This document shows, piece after piece, positions 1 through 20,800 of a stretch of 64,000 bases of DNA. A model generated the notes under the pieces. It did not search any database, was not told the DNA's origin, and was given only the letters and a program-made list of their open reading frames with translations. Source of the stretch: Taeniopygia guttata (Eukaryota; Chordata; Aves; Passeriformes; Estrildidae); the NCBI RefSeq assembly GCF_048771995.1, contig NC_133032.1:28173501-28237500 (forward strand), read 5' to 3'. The position numbers were made by a program, and so were the translations under genes. Each line of letters starts with the position of its first letter. Within the stretch, counting starts at the first letter, position 1.

Positions 1-6950
<6,950 letters not shown>

Positions 6951-6971
6951 CCGCCGCTGGCAGGCATAGTG

Positions 6972-7015
6972 CTATTATAGCGAGCAGCCTTGCCGGTCGG
7001 CTGCACTGAGCCAAT
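6972..7015 (-). promoter_or_regulatory. ZNF804A: ZNF804A core promoter: TATA-like element and inverted CCAAT box
   Basis: Read on the minus strand, CTATAATAGC (6981-6972) contains a TATA-like TATAATA. About 30 bp further upstream the plus strand reads CCAAT (7011-7015), an inverted CCAAT box relative to ZNF804A. CCAAT boxes are the NF-Y target and act in either orientation, typically 60-100 bp from the start site, which fits a start near 6945-6950. The distance to the ATG is about 180 bp. The motifs are seen directly; their function is inferred from spacing. Confidence 0.6.
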
Positions 7016-7650
7016 GGCAGGGAGCCACTGGGCTGGTACCGAGCGCTGTCAGAGGAGGACATCTGTCACACGCCGCCTCCACCGCCACCCACCGCCCCAC
7101 GCCCCGCTGCCCCCGCCGCGGACGGGCCGGCGGCAGGTAAAGGGGGACGGGAGGGGGGAGAGGGCAGAGCCGGCGCCCCAACCGCAGCGAGCCCCGCAGG
7201 TGGGGTGTGCCCTCCTTTTTCCGGGGGTGGGGACGACGACGAGTGTGATTCCTCCGGGATTCGGGGGGGTGGGCATGGAGAGATGCCCGGGGTGCGACGC
7301 CCCCAGCCCGACGCTCCCGCCCTCCTCCTCCTCCGAGCAGCCTCCGCGCCCTCCACCGCGCCCTTTTCTTTTTTCTGACATATTTCTCCAACACCCCACT
7401 CCACCTGCCCGGGCCGGAGCGATCCCCATCGGCCGCCGCCCCCGCCCGCCGCTCTCGGCTCCTCTGGCCCGTGACAACGTAATTGGGGGAAATCGGTCAT
7501 TTCTCATCCTCGCTCGGGGTAAGCTCCATCCCGCCCTTCGCTGGGCTGCGGCCGCCGCAGCCCATCCCCGCCGCATCCCGCCCGGCAAGCTGCAGGATCA
7601 GGAGCGGGCTGGCAAAACTTCTGGGTCACGGCATCGGGAAGCGTTTGGGG

Positions 7651-7851
7651 CCGCATCCTCCCTTCCCAGGGCTCCCGCATCCCTCCTCTTTGGATGCCCG
7701 CATCCCCCCTTTCCAGGGCGCCCACATCCCTGCTCCTTGGGGGATCGCATCTCCCCTTCCCGGGGCCCGCATTCCTGCTCCTTGGGGGATCGCATCTCCC
7801 CTTCCCGGGGCCCGCATCCCTCCTCCTTGTGTGCCCGCCTCTGCCCCGCGG
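7651..7851 (+). repeat. 23-bp minisatellite with 46-bp higher-order period, about nine units
   Basis: Units begin cccGCATCcc and are followed by ctcctccttg or ccccttcccggg segments. Neighbouring units alternate between two types, CTGCTCCTTGGGGGAT and CTCCCCTTCCCGGGGC, so the near-identical repeat is a 46-bp dimer (7711-7756 versus 7757-7802). Outer copies are more diverged. The array lies in the CpG island about 0.7-0.9 kb upstream of the ZNF804A start and is C-rich on the plus strand. It encodes a repetitive stretch in an open frame (6990-8081 plus) that I judge spurious. Confidence 0.85.
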
Positions 7852-7930
7852 TTACTCACGGTTCTCCGGGCCCGGGGCCGCCGGCGGAGGCGGCTCTGCC
7901 CACCCGGCCTCGCAGGGCTTGGGCGTCTGC

Positions 7931-10900
7931 AAGGAAAAGGACAACAACCATGGTTTCTCGCAGGCTCTGGCGCAGACTCTGCGATCCTCAGCCTCAACGC
8001 CCGTGTAATGTGCTCTGCTCGGTTCTACAAAGCCCCCAGCAAACTGGACTAAAAACCATTAGGTACATCAGCATGAGGTAGCTATAGGATACCCCTATTC
8101 CTTCACCAGAATAAGCGTTCCTTTCTTTTTGCAGCACACAAACCAGAGCTGGCTTCCGTGACCAGAATTTGCCACAGTGTAAGATGTGCACAAGAAAGAT
8201 GCTAAAGTGTGGTTTGTTGTTTTGTTGGTGCTTCCCCCTCCCCCCCGCCCCATAAGATATCTGTGATTTGGAGCTTTCTCATGTGAGGTGTGAAATACTC
8301 TTGGCTGGCTCATCTCCCAACTTGCTTTACCTTTATTCTGCTTTGTAAAAATCAAGATTGATGGGATGAATTTCCAGTGCCAAAAGAACGAACACCTTAG
8401 AAAAGCAGCCCAGAAACATGATGTAACATCTGAACATGTCTCTTAGTCAGCATTTACTGCTGGCAACATAATAGCAGTGTCCTATCATCTTGTCCTCCAA
8501 AATAGATGAGCTGCTGCCAGAAGATTCAGGATGGGGACACAATACAAAACATTTCCCTGGCACAAACTGTCTCAGGTGTTTGCATCCTTGATGAAGGAAG
8601 CCCCAGTTTTTTGAGATGTGCCCCCTTCTGATAAATATCTTCTATCATTACCTCCGGTGGTACACAGTGAATAGTAAATTTTGACAGCTGTCACTCATTC
8701 TTTGGCATTTCCAGCTCTTAGGAAGGAATTACAGAAATGGCAAAAGTGGAAAGTTTTGACAGCTGAGCCACAGGTGAGAGATCAGAATTTGCTGCGTCTT
8801 GTTACAGCCAAAAAAAGAGTGTCATAATGTACATGCACAGTAACATGATTTTTCTGGTTATGATGATGTACGTGTACATCTAGAAATAACCAGCAAGTTC
8901 GTTGCCATGTGAAAATCAAGTCAATATTATAAATACCTGATAAATTTAAAAACACAGCACACTTAAGGGCTGGTTCCCCTTCAGACGGAATCATGGGTGT
9001 CGTTCCCTCTCAAAAAATATCAGAAGTTTAGGTATGATAGAGTAATGAAAAGCCATAAAATGATGCAAGAAATAAAATTAGGCAACTTTTTCCTGGGAAT
9101 AAATATATTTCAACTTGGACTAGAACAATTTTTTCCGCCTTCTAAATAGAACATTACTGATATGTGAGGACCCTTCTGCCTCGGAATGAAACTCCACACA
9201 TCCACCATCTCAAAGAACTGGAACCTTTTTCTCTGAAATCCTTGCACAGACACATTTACTCACAACTTCTACAGCCATACCTGGGCCCTTTCAGGCTTGT
9301 ACAGCTGCTCTCTGGCCTTTCAGAGACGTGCAGGCACTGCTTGCACGCTCTTGTTAAGAGTCCAAGGACTTGGGAACATCTTGCAGCAGCAGAGGAATAA
9401 CCTACTTCCACAGCTCAGGTTTCAAAGGTTCACCCTGCTTTATACTAAACAGAAGTGAGAAAAAGCATTAAAAGCTGCTATAGCTTCTGCTCATGAAAAT
9501 CACGGTCTTCCTCTATTAAGGGAGGGAAAACCAACAAACAATTAAAAACCAACTGATTCCTCCAAAGCACTAAATAAACAAAGGACAAGCCTAAATAACA
9601 CCAAACAAGCAAAATATATATTTTCTAGTCCTGCCTATTCTGGTTGGCACTTTTTTTTCTTTTTTTGGCTGATCTCTGATCTATCTTAACCCTTCACCTA
9701 AGTTTTCTTGCCTCATTCTGTTTATTATGATCACACAGACTCAAGATGCTGCTTCGTTCCCAAATCTTTTATTTTTAATAAATTGCTGATTTCATAATCT
9801 CTAATGCTATGGCTTCTACCTACCATCAGTCTTCCCCATTTCCATCCCTGTCCTGTTCTCCTGGGTAAGTATCTGGGGTTTCAGCTCTTTATATTGCTAT
9901 TTATTCAAATCTCTGCTATGTAATAATAACCAGTGCTGCTTATTTACTCATTCTCTTATTCTTCTCTTTGGGAAAAATCTCCAAGGAGTTGTTCTTGTAT
10001 AAAACAGCAAATACCAACTCAAGAAACAGGCTATGGATTTGAGAGATTTTCTGGAAAACTTGTGAACTAGAAGCCAGTGAACAAATAAAACTAATTCTTG
10101 TGCATTCTATCATTTTTGTGCCTGTGAGTATACTCAGTATTCTTCATTCTAATAATATTTATTATTTAAGAAATAATCCTAGCATAACCCAGAAAAAATA
10201 TTCAAAAGTATAAACTCTTTTGGTTTACGGTTTTTAAAGCATGGCACAGCATAGGTGTTACTAACATATCCTGAGAAATCATTCACTCTCTTCAAGCATA
10301 CCCATCAGGGATAGAAAGGAATATCTGTGCTTAAGTCACAAGGAACTCAAAATTAAGTTCCCACAGCAATTCTTAGTTAATTCAACAAAATTCACTTTAT
10401 CCTAAGAATATCTCCTTGTTAGTAATCTGCTGCCTGAGACACACCTTTTTACCATCTCCTGCACTTTCAGTCTCCTTGTACTAGTCTTTTTCTTTTTTTT
10501 TTCCTTTTCACCGAGCCCTGTATGTGTTTCCCTATTTCAGATGCCCATCATCCTTGCACGAAGCAGAGAGAAAGCTGGGAGTATCCCGAGTACCTTTTAA
10601 AAGCCATTATGGGGTAATGTGCATTATACAGTGTATTACAAGTGCATTCATTCATCAGCTGTGGGGGTGGTAGAGCAGGATAGAGGAAACTGGGATACTC
10701 TGGTAGCCGAGTTCCCAGCACATCCTCCATGGTGTGTCAGGAGTATCAGAGTGGGCTCCCTGTTCCAACACTTGAGCTGAATGGAGTGCTGGAATCACAA
10801 AGCTAAGAAAGGCAGCAGTGCCTTAAAGCCCTGCAGCTCCCAGAGTTGTATCACAGGGAGAGCCCTGGGAAGGCTTGGTCTAGCATTTCAGCTCAATCCC

Positions 10901-11750
10901 AAAAGTAGCAGCAAAGATTTATCAAAACATACTCTGTTTTCTTTCTTTGGTCCTTCAGCCCTTCAAAGCACACAATTTCACACCACTGCTTAATTAGAAC
11001 AGCTCAGGTGAAAAGCTTGTCCAGCAAGAATCGTCCCCTCCCTCTTTTCACATATCCACATCTGTACCTAGCACCACATTCCTGTGCTCAGAAATGCAAA
11101 CACTTCTCTGCTCCTGCTTTTCCCAGTCACCAGTATTACCACTGCCTGCTTTAGGATACTATTGGGAAAAACTGTTTTGTTACTGGATATAATACACCAT
11201 TCTCTGTATCTTCTCTTCTTAATGTTTATTCTGCAGAATTTCCCCAACAGAACAAGGACACAGCATCTTTTTGTTTTCTCCTCTAATCCATTCCTAACAA
11301 ATAAACCAAACCGGACAAATAAAAATTCAAAATAAAATTGCAAATGACACCCTGAACATGAGATGACACCAACAAGTAACTGATGTACTATAATAGTATT
11401 AAACAGCAAGATATTTTTACAAAGGCCAGAAAACACCCAATGACCCAAGCCAAAACACCTGATGGCTGCACAAGCCACTCCTGAGCATTTCAAACACTGA
11501 AAATGCAATTCACTGTGCTATGTTAAACATTTCCATAGAAGCAAATCCTCTGTCAAATAGAGTGTGAAAAGCAAATGGAGCCAGCAACTGGAAAATGAAT
11601 CCCCAAAACAGTCTGTCATGGAATTACGGTTTCCCAATATCCATTCAAACCGAATATCCAAGTCAAATCCTAACAGAATAAATGAAATTAAACTATCCAA
11701 CATCATAAGAAAAAAATTGGATTTTATCTCCGAGGAAATGCCTCCATCTC
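7931..11750. other. Proximal 5' flank of ZNF804A, no gene seen
   Basis: The sequence falls back to AT-rich composition after the island. Open frames are short and lack family resemblance. A C-rich run lies at 8233-8250. The stretch 8640-8770 looks regulatory and is listed separately. Poly-pyrimidine and T tracts (around 9651-9665 and 10487-10502) are present. No LINE or LTR signature was recognised. Confidence 0.6.
8679..8765. promoter_or_regulatory. Paired TTTTGACAGCTG motifs (candidate regulatory element)
   Basis: TTTTGACAGCTG occurs at 8679-8690 and again at 8754-8765, 75 bp apart in the same orientation. The first copy extends into a perfect 12-bp palindrome, TGACAGCTGTCA (8682-8693). 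TGACAG is a known MEIS/TGIF-type homeodomain core and CAGCTG is an E-box bound by bHLH factors, so each copy fuses both cores. It lies 1.7-1.8 kb upstream of the predicted ZNF804A start. The motifs are seen directly; regulatory function is inference. Confidence 0.35.
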
Positions 11751-11863
11751 CAGTGGAAGGTGTCCCTGCATGTGACAGGGCAGTTTTTAAGTAGTTTTGT
11801 TTTTCAGATGATCTTTTTTAAATGGTCTTTAAGGTCCTTTCCAATCCAATCCATTCCATGACT
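11751..11863 (+). mobile_element. CR1 LINE 3' fragment
   Basis: CAGTGGAAGGTGTCCCTGCA is followed by a diverged GATGATCTTTTTTAAATGG stretch and then GTCTTTAAGGTCCTTTCCAA and ccattccatgac. This is the characteristic 3' end of avian chicken-repeat-1 elements, in sense orientation on the plus strand. CR1 copies are typically 5'-truncated, so the short length is normal. The small differences and an inserted T-rich stretch indicate an old copy. Confidence 0.8.
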
Positions 11864-14800
11864 TTTCCCAACTGACTGCTATACAAAATCTTCTCAGTTT
11901 CACTTCTCTAACAATCTAGCACAACAGTGCAAGGAACAATTGTTCAGTGATAACACAAAAAAACTCATTAAAAAAATACACCCTTTCATAAATCAAAAAG
12001 CAGAAGCCAGAAGACCACAGAATGGGTGTGATTCTACCAAGCCACCAGCCAAAGCTCAATAAAATCCAGCAGGTAAGGTACACAACTAGCATTACATTAA
12101 AGCAAACAAGACATGAACACCATAAACAATATCCAAAGAGATTTCAAGCAGTCATTCTGCATCTGGTGCTTTTCTGGAGATGGAATTGACTACATAATGA
12201 GCACCAAGTTTTCATTTTTAATCAATTACATTTTTTAGAATTTTATCCAGTTAAGACTTGCTTTGTTAAAAAGTACACCATTTGCAAGATACTTAAGAAA
12301 TTAAAATATTTTATGAAAGTAAATGAGACATTAAGGGAAAACCTGATAAAAGGAAATCCACAAATAAATAGGAAAATTGTAAATTTTGAAATCTAGGATA
12401 GCAGATGATTTGTGGCCATTTATTACAACCAGATTATTTTCCCTGCCAACAGCCACACAATTTTTTTCCAGAGTTAAAAAATCTGGAGTCTAAAAAACTG
12501 ATAAAAAATATTCCATAGTCAATTAGAAACTTCACATCTGTGAGCTTGGGCTCCTTTTCTGAAGCAGTAGGTATTTCTGTGGGAAGAAACCCTGAAGTTC
12601 ACACCAGGAATTGGCATTAGCTCCAGACTTTTCCACTGGGTGGTGGTAATGAGATCAGGAAGTTCAGGAGAACCCTGAGCACCACCAGTATTCACTCATT
12701 TCTGTATTCATTCATTCGATCACTCTGTCTCTCCCTCCATGCACACGTTCCCACCCGATGTGTACACATGCCACGCTGGAAACCTACTGGCACAGCAATG
12801 AAAGGATGAACAGAATCGGTCTAAAATTTTTCAGGGCTGGACTATAAAATTAATCTTAACACAGTTTGCTGCTTTAGCATTCGGTTAAACGACATCATTT
12901 TCTCAGTGTAAAACCTGAAGAGAGTTGAGGTGAGACAGATGACAGGTCAGAAAATAGCGCTATTTATTCCTGAACGAGCAGGTATAAATTAGAGCCCCAC
13001 TGGAGGAAAAAATGCTCCAGAGATTCATATTGTAATACATTTCATCGAGTTCAATATGTGACGTGCTATGATGGCTTCCTTTTTCATGTGATCTGTAATT
13101 GTCACAGAAGAGAATGGAAATTAAATTTAAAATGTTGTGTTTACTTTCCCAACGTTACACATTTCAGCAAGATCCATTTTTCAAAGTGGGAATGTTTGGC
13201 ATAATCTGAAAATCAAAGCCCTTTACAATATTTATGGTTACGACCTCCCAGCTTAAAGCACCATAAATCACATCAGGCATTAACTGGTTCACTTTCACAG
13301 GGCACCAGTTGTAACAATACCAAAACACAGTACAGTATTAAGCACGTGCTGGGGAAGGATATTTCTAATACTATATAATCTGATGCATTGCCATGCTTTT
13401 AAAACCACACCATTTTTATTAATTATGATTTAAATACTGGTAGATAGTAGAGTCCAGTAACAGCCTTAAAGTCCTTTTTTGGCCCTTCTGAGTTGCTTGA
13501 TAGATGGTTGACACTATCAGCTTACTGTCTGAAGGGCCCTGTTTATTCATTAGAACAATTTCTTTTCCCTAATAACTCATGACTTACCAATCTGTCTGCT
13601 GTAGTGAAAGAATGTAATTACAAATTGGCATGTTAAAATACTATCAAAAGAATTTAATCCAACTTGCAAAATATTAATAAGTTATGTGTTTAATTAAAGA
13701 TAACCATATCAAAATATCTCAAGTACATTATAGATTACTAGCCTGAAAAAATAAATGTGGCAAAAAACCAAGTCAGTATTGCTCTAAAAATAGGGAGGAC
13801 TTCCAAAGCCCAGTGTATCTGGTTTGGCATTTGGACAAGGAAAAAAAATGTCTACATAATTCATTTAAGAACTTACTCATTGCTCCAAGCTATATAAATC
13901 ATGCCAAGTTTTACCAAATGCATTTTTCCTTGAGTATCTGTAAGACCTGTGTGATCACAGAAGACAAGGCAAAAGACTATTAACAGACAACTGCCATGGG
14001 TAAACTACAAATCTGTGTCCAAACAGCAACATGAACACTTCTTTCTTCATCCAGTTTTTGGGGTGCCTTGGAGCTAGGGTGCTCTTGTATTGCTGAGTCC
14101 TGAATTAACAATCCTCATCTGGGGGAATAAAGTATCATAACTATTAATGACTACACATTAGTTTAATTAAAATAATGAGTACTCTGACATCATTTATTTA
14201 TTATTAGAGTGCAGCACATTAGTTCCATGATTTTTCTACTCTACAGCTTTGTTCACATGGTCTTTTGGATCAACAATTTCTTGTGATAGTTACATGGGAA
14301 GTGCCATAGAAGAAAAATCTTCTCCAGTTTTAAAAGATTATGTTCCACTTCCTTCTTTGCATAATCATTACACAATGTATGCATGCATATATATGTATAT
14401 ACACACATATAAACATATATATGTTTGGATCATTAGTAGTTTAATTTTCTACTTTCATTATTGCTATGTAACACGCTCCAGTGTCACTTGACATATTTCT
14501 GTAACTGCATGTTACCTTCTCTCCACACAAACCTGAATCTAGTACAAGATATCTATTATCTAGACCTACACTCAAAGCATCATTGCTTTTACAGAATTTC
14601 AATATCTAAATATATTAAATTACCCTTGAACTAACCTTAGCATCAGCATTCCCACTAGAACCAGTGACCCTAAGGCATTCTAAATGCCTGAAGTTAAGAG
14701 GAAAAGAAAGTATAAAATGTCTTAAAAGTCAAAACACAACTGAACTATTCCCTGGAAACCCATGTGCTACAGTCTTTACAGGAAAATGCATTTACTTTAA

Positions 14801-17800
14801 AAAAAAACAGCCAAACCAAAAAATACATGCAGAAAGAAAAAAAAATCTGTACTCAAATTGTCACCACTCTGGAAGAAATATTGTTTAAACTTGCTGATCT
14901 TGAGTTAGTTTGAAACAAGAAAAACAAAAACCCAACAAAGCAACAAACAACCAACCAGCCCAGCCTCTAAACCAACAAAAATACTTCCACCCTACTGGTT
15001 TTGAAGCCCATCTTTGGATTTGTACCTTGTATTTATTAAGCCTGAGCCTGGCAGGACAGTCCCTCACTCCCTCATGATGCCTAAACCTGCCACTTTTAAA
15101 TGCCTGTGCTTCTACCTCTTTGTCAGCTGGAAATCACCATCAATTATTTGACCTAACACTGAAATAAAATATTCTTCAAGCTTTTCTCTCCCTTTTTTTT
15201 ATAAATAATCATGCTTTATTGCAAGACACTGACATCTCTGCAGCTTCTGCTGGTAAAGCTTTATTGTCATTACTTTAATGCTTGAACATAAATTGATTCC
15301 TTGAGCTTCCTAGTTATTTTTGTACATCTTCTCTAAATTCCCTCTGCTCACTTTCCTGAGTGAATAATTCTCTTATAAAAGTGTATTTGTATCCAAATGA
15401 CCATAAGCGTAATGTACTTGCAGGCAGATTATATTTAAAAATCAACCCTTAAAGACAGCAATTTAAGTTTTTTGGTTGGATATTCATCTCCATTATGCCC
15501 TCCATGTTATTTTCAGAAAGCAAAACATTGATTAGTTTTGGAATAACACCCTAAAGGTTGAAAAGCAGGAGCTGTAACAAAATTATCTCACTGAGGGTCT
15601 TTGAGAATAAAAATAATGCTCAGGGAGTGCCACTGCAAAATGAGATTGCATGTAAGGATGCAGGGCACACATTTACCTCTATGCTGCTGCTCCTTCATCT
15701 TTCTGGCTTTCCACTCGTGGAGGTTCTCGTGGGGGCTGACTTTGGCACTCCAGGCTGCCCTTGCACTCTCCCCTCGTGGCTGGCAAGCCCATCCTGGCTT
15801 TTTATAGGGACCACAGATTGCTCTCACACCCACAAATTGCTCTTCTCATTGCTTAAATTCTAGCACAGTCAATTCTTTACCTGTAAGTGATGCTTCATTT
15901 TTCCTACCATTTCTCATCTGCAGTTTACTCGCCCTTCACATGAGGAACTAACAAGAAAGCCAAGAGAAACCCAAACACTATTTGTATGAATTTATTAGCA
16001 GGAAGCCAATTTTTGCTCAATATTACAACCGTGCATTTTGGATTTAACAGAACATTCCTCAAACTGAAGGCCAGCAGAGAAGTAAGTGGTTTTTGGACAA
16101 AGCATTTTCTGCCCTCGTGAAAACAGCAGCAGGAAACAAACTCCAGTGGTCAAAATTGGATCATAAAGATGAAAAACCATATGTGTTTCTGGTCTTTAAA
16201 TTGCTACTCTGCAGAGTGATAAGAGACATCATATAGAACCTTATCAGGATTTAATTTCCTAACAGAAATGAGAAAGGAATGTGCAAAGCCCCTCTTACAT
16301 GAGCTAGCATTAGATTGCCGTACACGATAAAAATATCTTAACAGGCGTATACCTAAAGAAGATTACATCCCATCTCTCCTTCCTGAAGATGCTTTCTATA
16401 TACAAATTCTTTTAAAAATAGCATATTTCTGGTTTTCTGTGCATGACTGTGTTCTTCAGGAGATGTTTTCTGGCAAAACCCTCCTCACAGTTACCGTATC
16501 CTTTTAGTGCTTCCATAATAATACCTTGTAAAATGCTCTTAGTGTATGAGGTTTATGAATGAAACCTGTCAAAGTATATGTACCACAAAAACATTTGCTA
16601 AATTTCTTTGAAATTTAATTCTTGGCTGTAGTCTGTGTCACAAAGGTTCTATAATAAAGCCACCATCACTATGTGAAAAACCTTGTTTGTATGCATTTGT
16701 ATTTTGTACATCTTTGCCACGTCATTCTGCATCCCTTTCCTGACTTTTGTATCCTAAATATATTTACTAACCACCCCCCACATTCTGTTTTATTTCTAGT
16801 CTCTACCAACCACCATGTTATTTTCCAGAAAAACTCAAATTTCCAAAGGGTTCACTGTGAGCAACGTTGCCCTTTTGATCATGAAAATGAGCACATTTTC
16901 ACACAAATTTTATACTTTTCACATTGTGATATATTTACTGCAGGGACATTATAAAGAGCATTTACAAACAACACGTAAACATGTTCAACATGCTACAAAC
17001 ACGTTCAGCATCCATGTGGGGCCTCTGGGAACAGTGGAGACAAGCAGAGCTCTGGATTTGGGATTGCCTGCTCTGCTGGGTAATGGGCAGTATTTTTGGA
17101 CAAGTGGCCATAGGAAATGAGGGATCCCCACCCTCAGCTTCACCTTTTCTCAGCTCTCCAGGTTTTGCCATTTCTCCTCCTTGTGTTTCTAACCTAATCT
17201 AATTCTTAGAACCTAAAATACCTGTCACAACAGTCAGAACAGGATTATTTGCTATTCCATAACATGTGCTGCTCTCATTTTGCAACACTAGGAGTGCCAT
17301 AAAAAGGAATAGTTTTCCATCTTGGATTTTTGTTAGATAAATTTAAAAAGGCTAATTATTAATAAAACACACTAACATATGTACCCCTGAACAGACTAAG
17401 ACTGTGCCCATCCTACCTTGTTTTAACAATTTCTGAGTTCTATCCTCCCATGCTTAAATATATACCATAAATGCTTTCTGCGAGTTTGGTTTTGTGGACT
17501 TTTTATGACACTGCTTCCTAGAAACATCTCGGGGAAGGGCTTGGCTCTTTCCTCCCTGCTCTCCACATCCATTGGGATGATGAAGCAGCGAGGATTTCCC
17601 ACACTTCTCTCCGGTGTGTCTCCTGCGTCAGGCTGTTCTGTGACTCTGCAAAGCACACTGCACATCTTGGTGCTGTGCCAAGCCTGCCTGGGAAGCCAGC
17701 CTCCCAACCAGCTCCTCATGCCACAACCAAAAATCACCCAACCTTACAGAAATACACTGCTGACTATACTCTGAAATACATTTTGGTGTGAAAAAGCTTC

Positions 17801-20800
17801 AGATAAATAAAAATTTCAGCAAAACCCGACCTTTCCTTGGACATACTTCAAGACTAACTGCAATGTTATGTTCCAGTTATAGAAACACCCCAAATGAATA
17901 AGCAGATATTTAAATTCTACAGATGCCACCCTAAGGAAAAAATTTAGTTAAACATAAATGGCATGATTACCTAATGGGCATAGCAAAATGTTAGGAAAGT
18001 GAAGTGTTTGGATAAAACAGCAATGATTAATTTTTCATTTAATTTTTTTCTCAAATATAACATACTTCTGGAGATGATACTTAGTGAACATACTCGTGGT
18101 TCCAGGCCCACACAGTATTTTAATTCCATAAGGTGCGTGGGAGGTTTTTTAAATCCACATAATTTTGTGTTATTTTCTTTTTACATGTTAAGTTATTATC
18201 ATCAGATGGAGGGGAAATTAAACATTCTGAATGTGTTAAAAGCCTTGGTCTTCTTGACTCCTATTACCAACTGCTAACTATTGCTAAACTCATCCATTTT
18301 TGGAACATGAACAACCTTGATAACATCAGATGAAGACAAAATAAAAATAGAGCTTTGGCAAATCCTGTGAATTAAATTCCAGTATCTTGGAACACCGTGT
18401 AAAGCTCTTGATTGGTTTTGCAAACGGAACTCACTATATTAATACTGAAACTAACTCATTTCCTAACTTTGCTAAGAGCAGCCAGAACTATAGTCATGCT
18501 GGAATAGTGAGGAACTAAATAAAATCCAGGCTGTGAATATAGCTGTGATTTGTTTTTTCCTGGGGCAAGGTTTTGGGAACACCTTTCCAGAAAAGGTTTT
18601 GTGAAAATTATTCCTAAAAAACTTTATATCCAGTCATCCTTTCCTTTGGGGGCACATTATAGATGTTGTTTCCTCCTTTTTCTGAGAGTAGGCAGTAAAA
18701 GCCGTCTTTTCCATCACCTTCACTATTTGGCTTTTAAGATGACCAGAATTAAAAAGCATTTCTTTCTTCATACAGTCCTTATTTTGACATACAGTCCTGA
18801 GGAGAGCACTTGGATTTCCTCACTACTCAGACACACAGCAATAAAGATGCTTAATGAGCAGCAAGCCCAGTTTTTGCTTGTCTGGGTCATGTTTACATGA
18901 TGTGACCATTTCAGGGGTGGCGCAAACCAACTGGGAATGCTGCAGGAGGTGCTCCTGTTCCCAGCTCTTGCTGGGTGGAGGAAGAAGCAGCATCCCTGGG
19001 AGGAGTCACTCTGGGACAGTGCCACAGGTTGTGGGCAGTGAAGAGCACCAACATTTCCATCACAGAGCCAAGGGGTCTGTCCTGCTCCTCGAGGCCCAGC
19101 TGAAAAGCCACCACTGACATCCCTGGGCTGCCCTTGGCTTCCTGCTGGCTCTTCCCTGGCTGCCATGGCCTGACAATGAGCACACATCTCAGCCCCAAAA
19201 AAAAGCTCCTCAGCTACCTTCTGACATATTAACATGTGAAAAACAGCAGGCATCAGAAACACCTGCGACAGCATCCGAGAGAGGCAGATGTAGATTTATA
19301 TATAAAGGGTAGCTTATGCTGATGTGGATACAATAAAAACAACTCCAGTATGTATTATGTAAAATCCTTTACTTTCCAAAAATGGTATCAGCTCTAGAAA
19401 ATCACATACAGTTTAGGTACTTTACTAATAGCTTTTATTTGGAGGAGCACTATATAAGTTTCTTTGCTACGAGGTGAGAAAATAGATAATTTTTAAAAGC
19501 ATGAAATGCTTTAAGAACCACCAAATACCCTGAATTAATTAAATTTCAGATTTAAAAAAAAAATCCTCAAATGTCAGGTGATCTCACTGCAGTCATAAAT
19601 ATCTCAAAGTTATTATTTAATGCTTTCCTCTGTTCATAAGCCTCTTAGAACAGAAGCACATTCTCCAGAGATCATTGGCTTACTGTGTACCTAAAGAAAT
19701 TAAGCTACAAGTCAATTATGGCAAATATATTTCATTTTCCCCCAGGAATGGGCAGGTGAAAGGGCTTAAGTTCAAATGGAAATTAGATTAACAATAATAT
19801 GAAAGTTATTTAACCCCTAACTTATATAGTGTGGTCCTTGGGCAGCTTTGTGAATGCATTCACAACCAGTGCAGACAACAAAGCACATAGAGCATATACC
19901 TCAATTTTTGTTATTAATTTTAAATCCATTTTCAAGTCCTATCAGTGAACAATCATTTTCACTTGGTAACCATGTATTCTCTCAAGTTCTTTAAATAATA
20001 TTTAAAACCTAATGTAAGCAACATGCAGCATTTACTGATGTCCATCAGTATCTCATATCACCACCCAAAACATGGAATACAACTCAGCAACAGAAGATGC
20101 CTTTCCACTGGAAAATTTACAGTGCTTTGGCTACAGCCTTTACTTTCCCTCTTCCAAATTAGTTTCATCATCATTTTGATGAACTCTTGAGTTAGGAGTG
20201 GTTTTGCTGTTTTGGGTCATTTTATCCCATAAGGTCTAACCAAAACCCATTTTTCCCCCAATTCTTTTAAAGCTCCACAACATGTTGAATATTACACTAG
20301 GGATAGTTTTGCTGTTGCTGGTTTTGCCTTCAGCAATATTGCAATTTAGTGATCCATAAAAATGAATGAGGCCACGCTTCTGGAAAGGACACTCCCATCC
20401 TTAAATGCACACCACTGAGGGGCCCTATTGGAGCCAGTGAGCACCAGCCCACACCACCTTAGGAAAACAAACCTTAAAACCTCTACAAGGAGTTTGTTGA
20501 AACCAAGATACAAAAATGCCAATGTGTTGGTAATAAGCAGAATCAGGAACTGGAGGTCTGGATGGCTTTGCTGGCAGATTTAAAATCAAGACTAAACCAG
20601 AGGTTGTCTATGGGCAAGGCTACCTGCTTCACAGACAGTGTGTGTACATCAGAAAGCAATTAAATCAGAGGCTTCAGCATTTGTTTTTGTTTGAATTGCA
20701 GTCAGTACCAACCATTGACCAATAACAGCATTTAAACAGCAAGCAAGCATTGTCATTGTTGGGCAGGGAAATTGAACCAGCAAAGATTAGGAAATGCACT

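Noticed and set aside
6990..8081. 363-codon plus-strand open frame through the CpG island
   Set aside because: It arises from GC-rich, stop-poor DNA and the minisatellite; composition is Pro/Arg/Ser-rich low complexity and no domain is visible.
18768..19274. 168-codon minus-strand frame
   Set aside because: No recognisable domain, no convincing splice context, overlapping open frames in other phases; likely chance.
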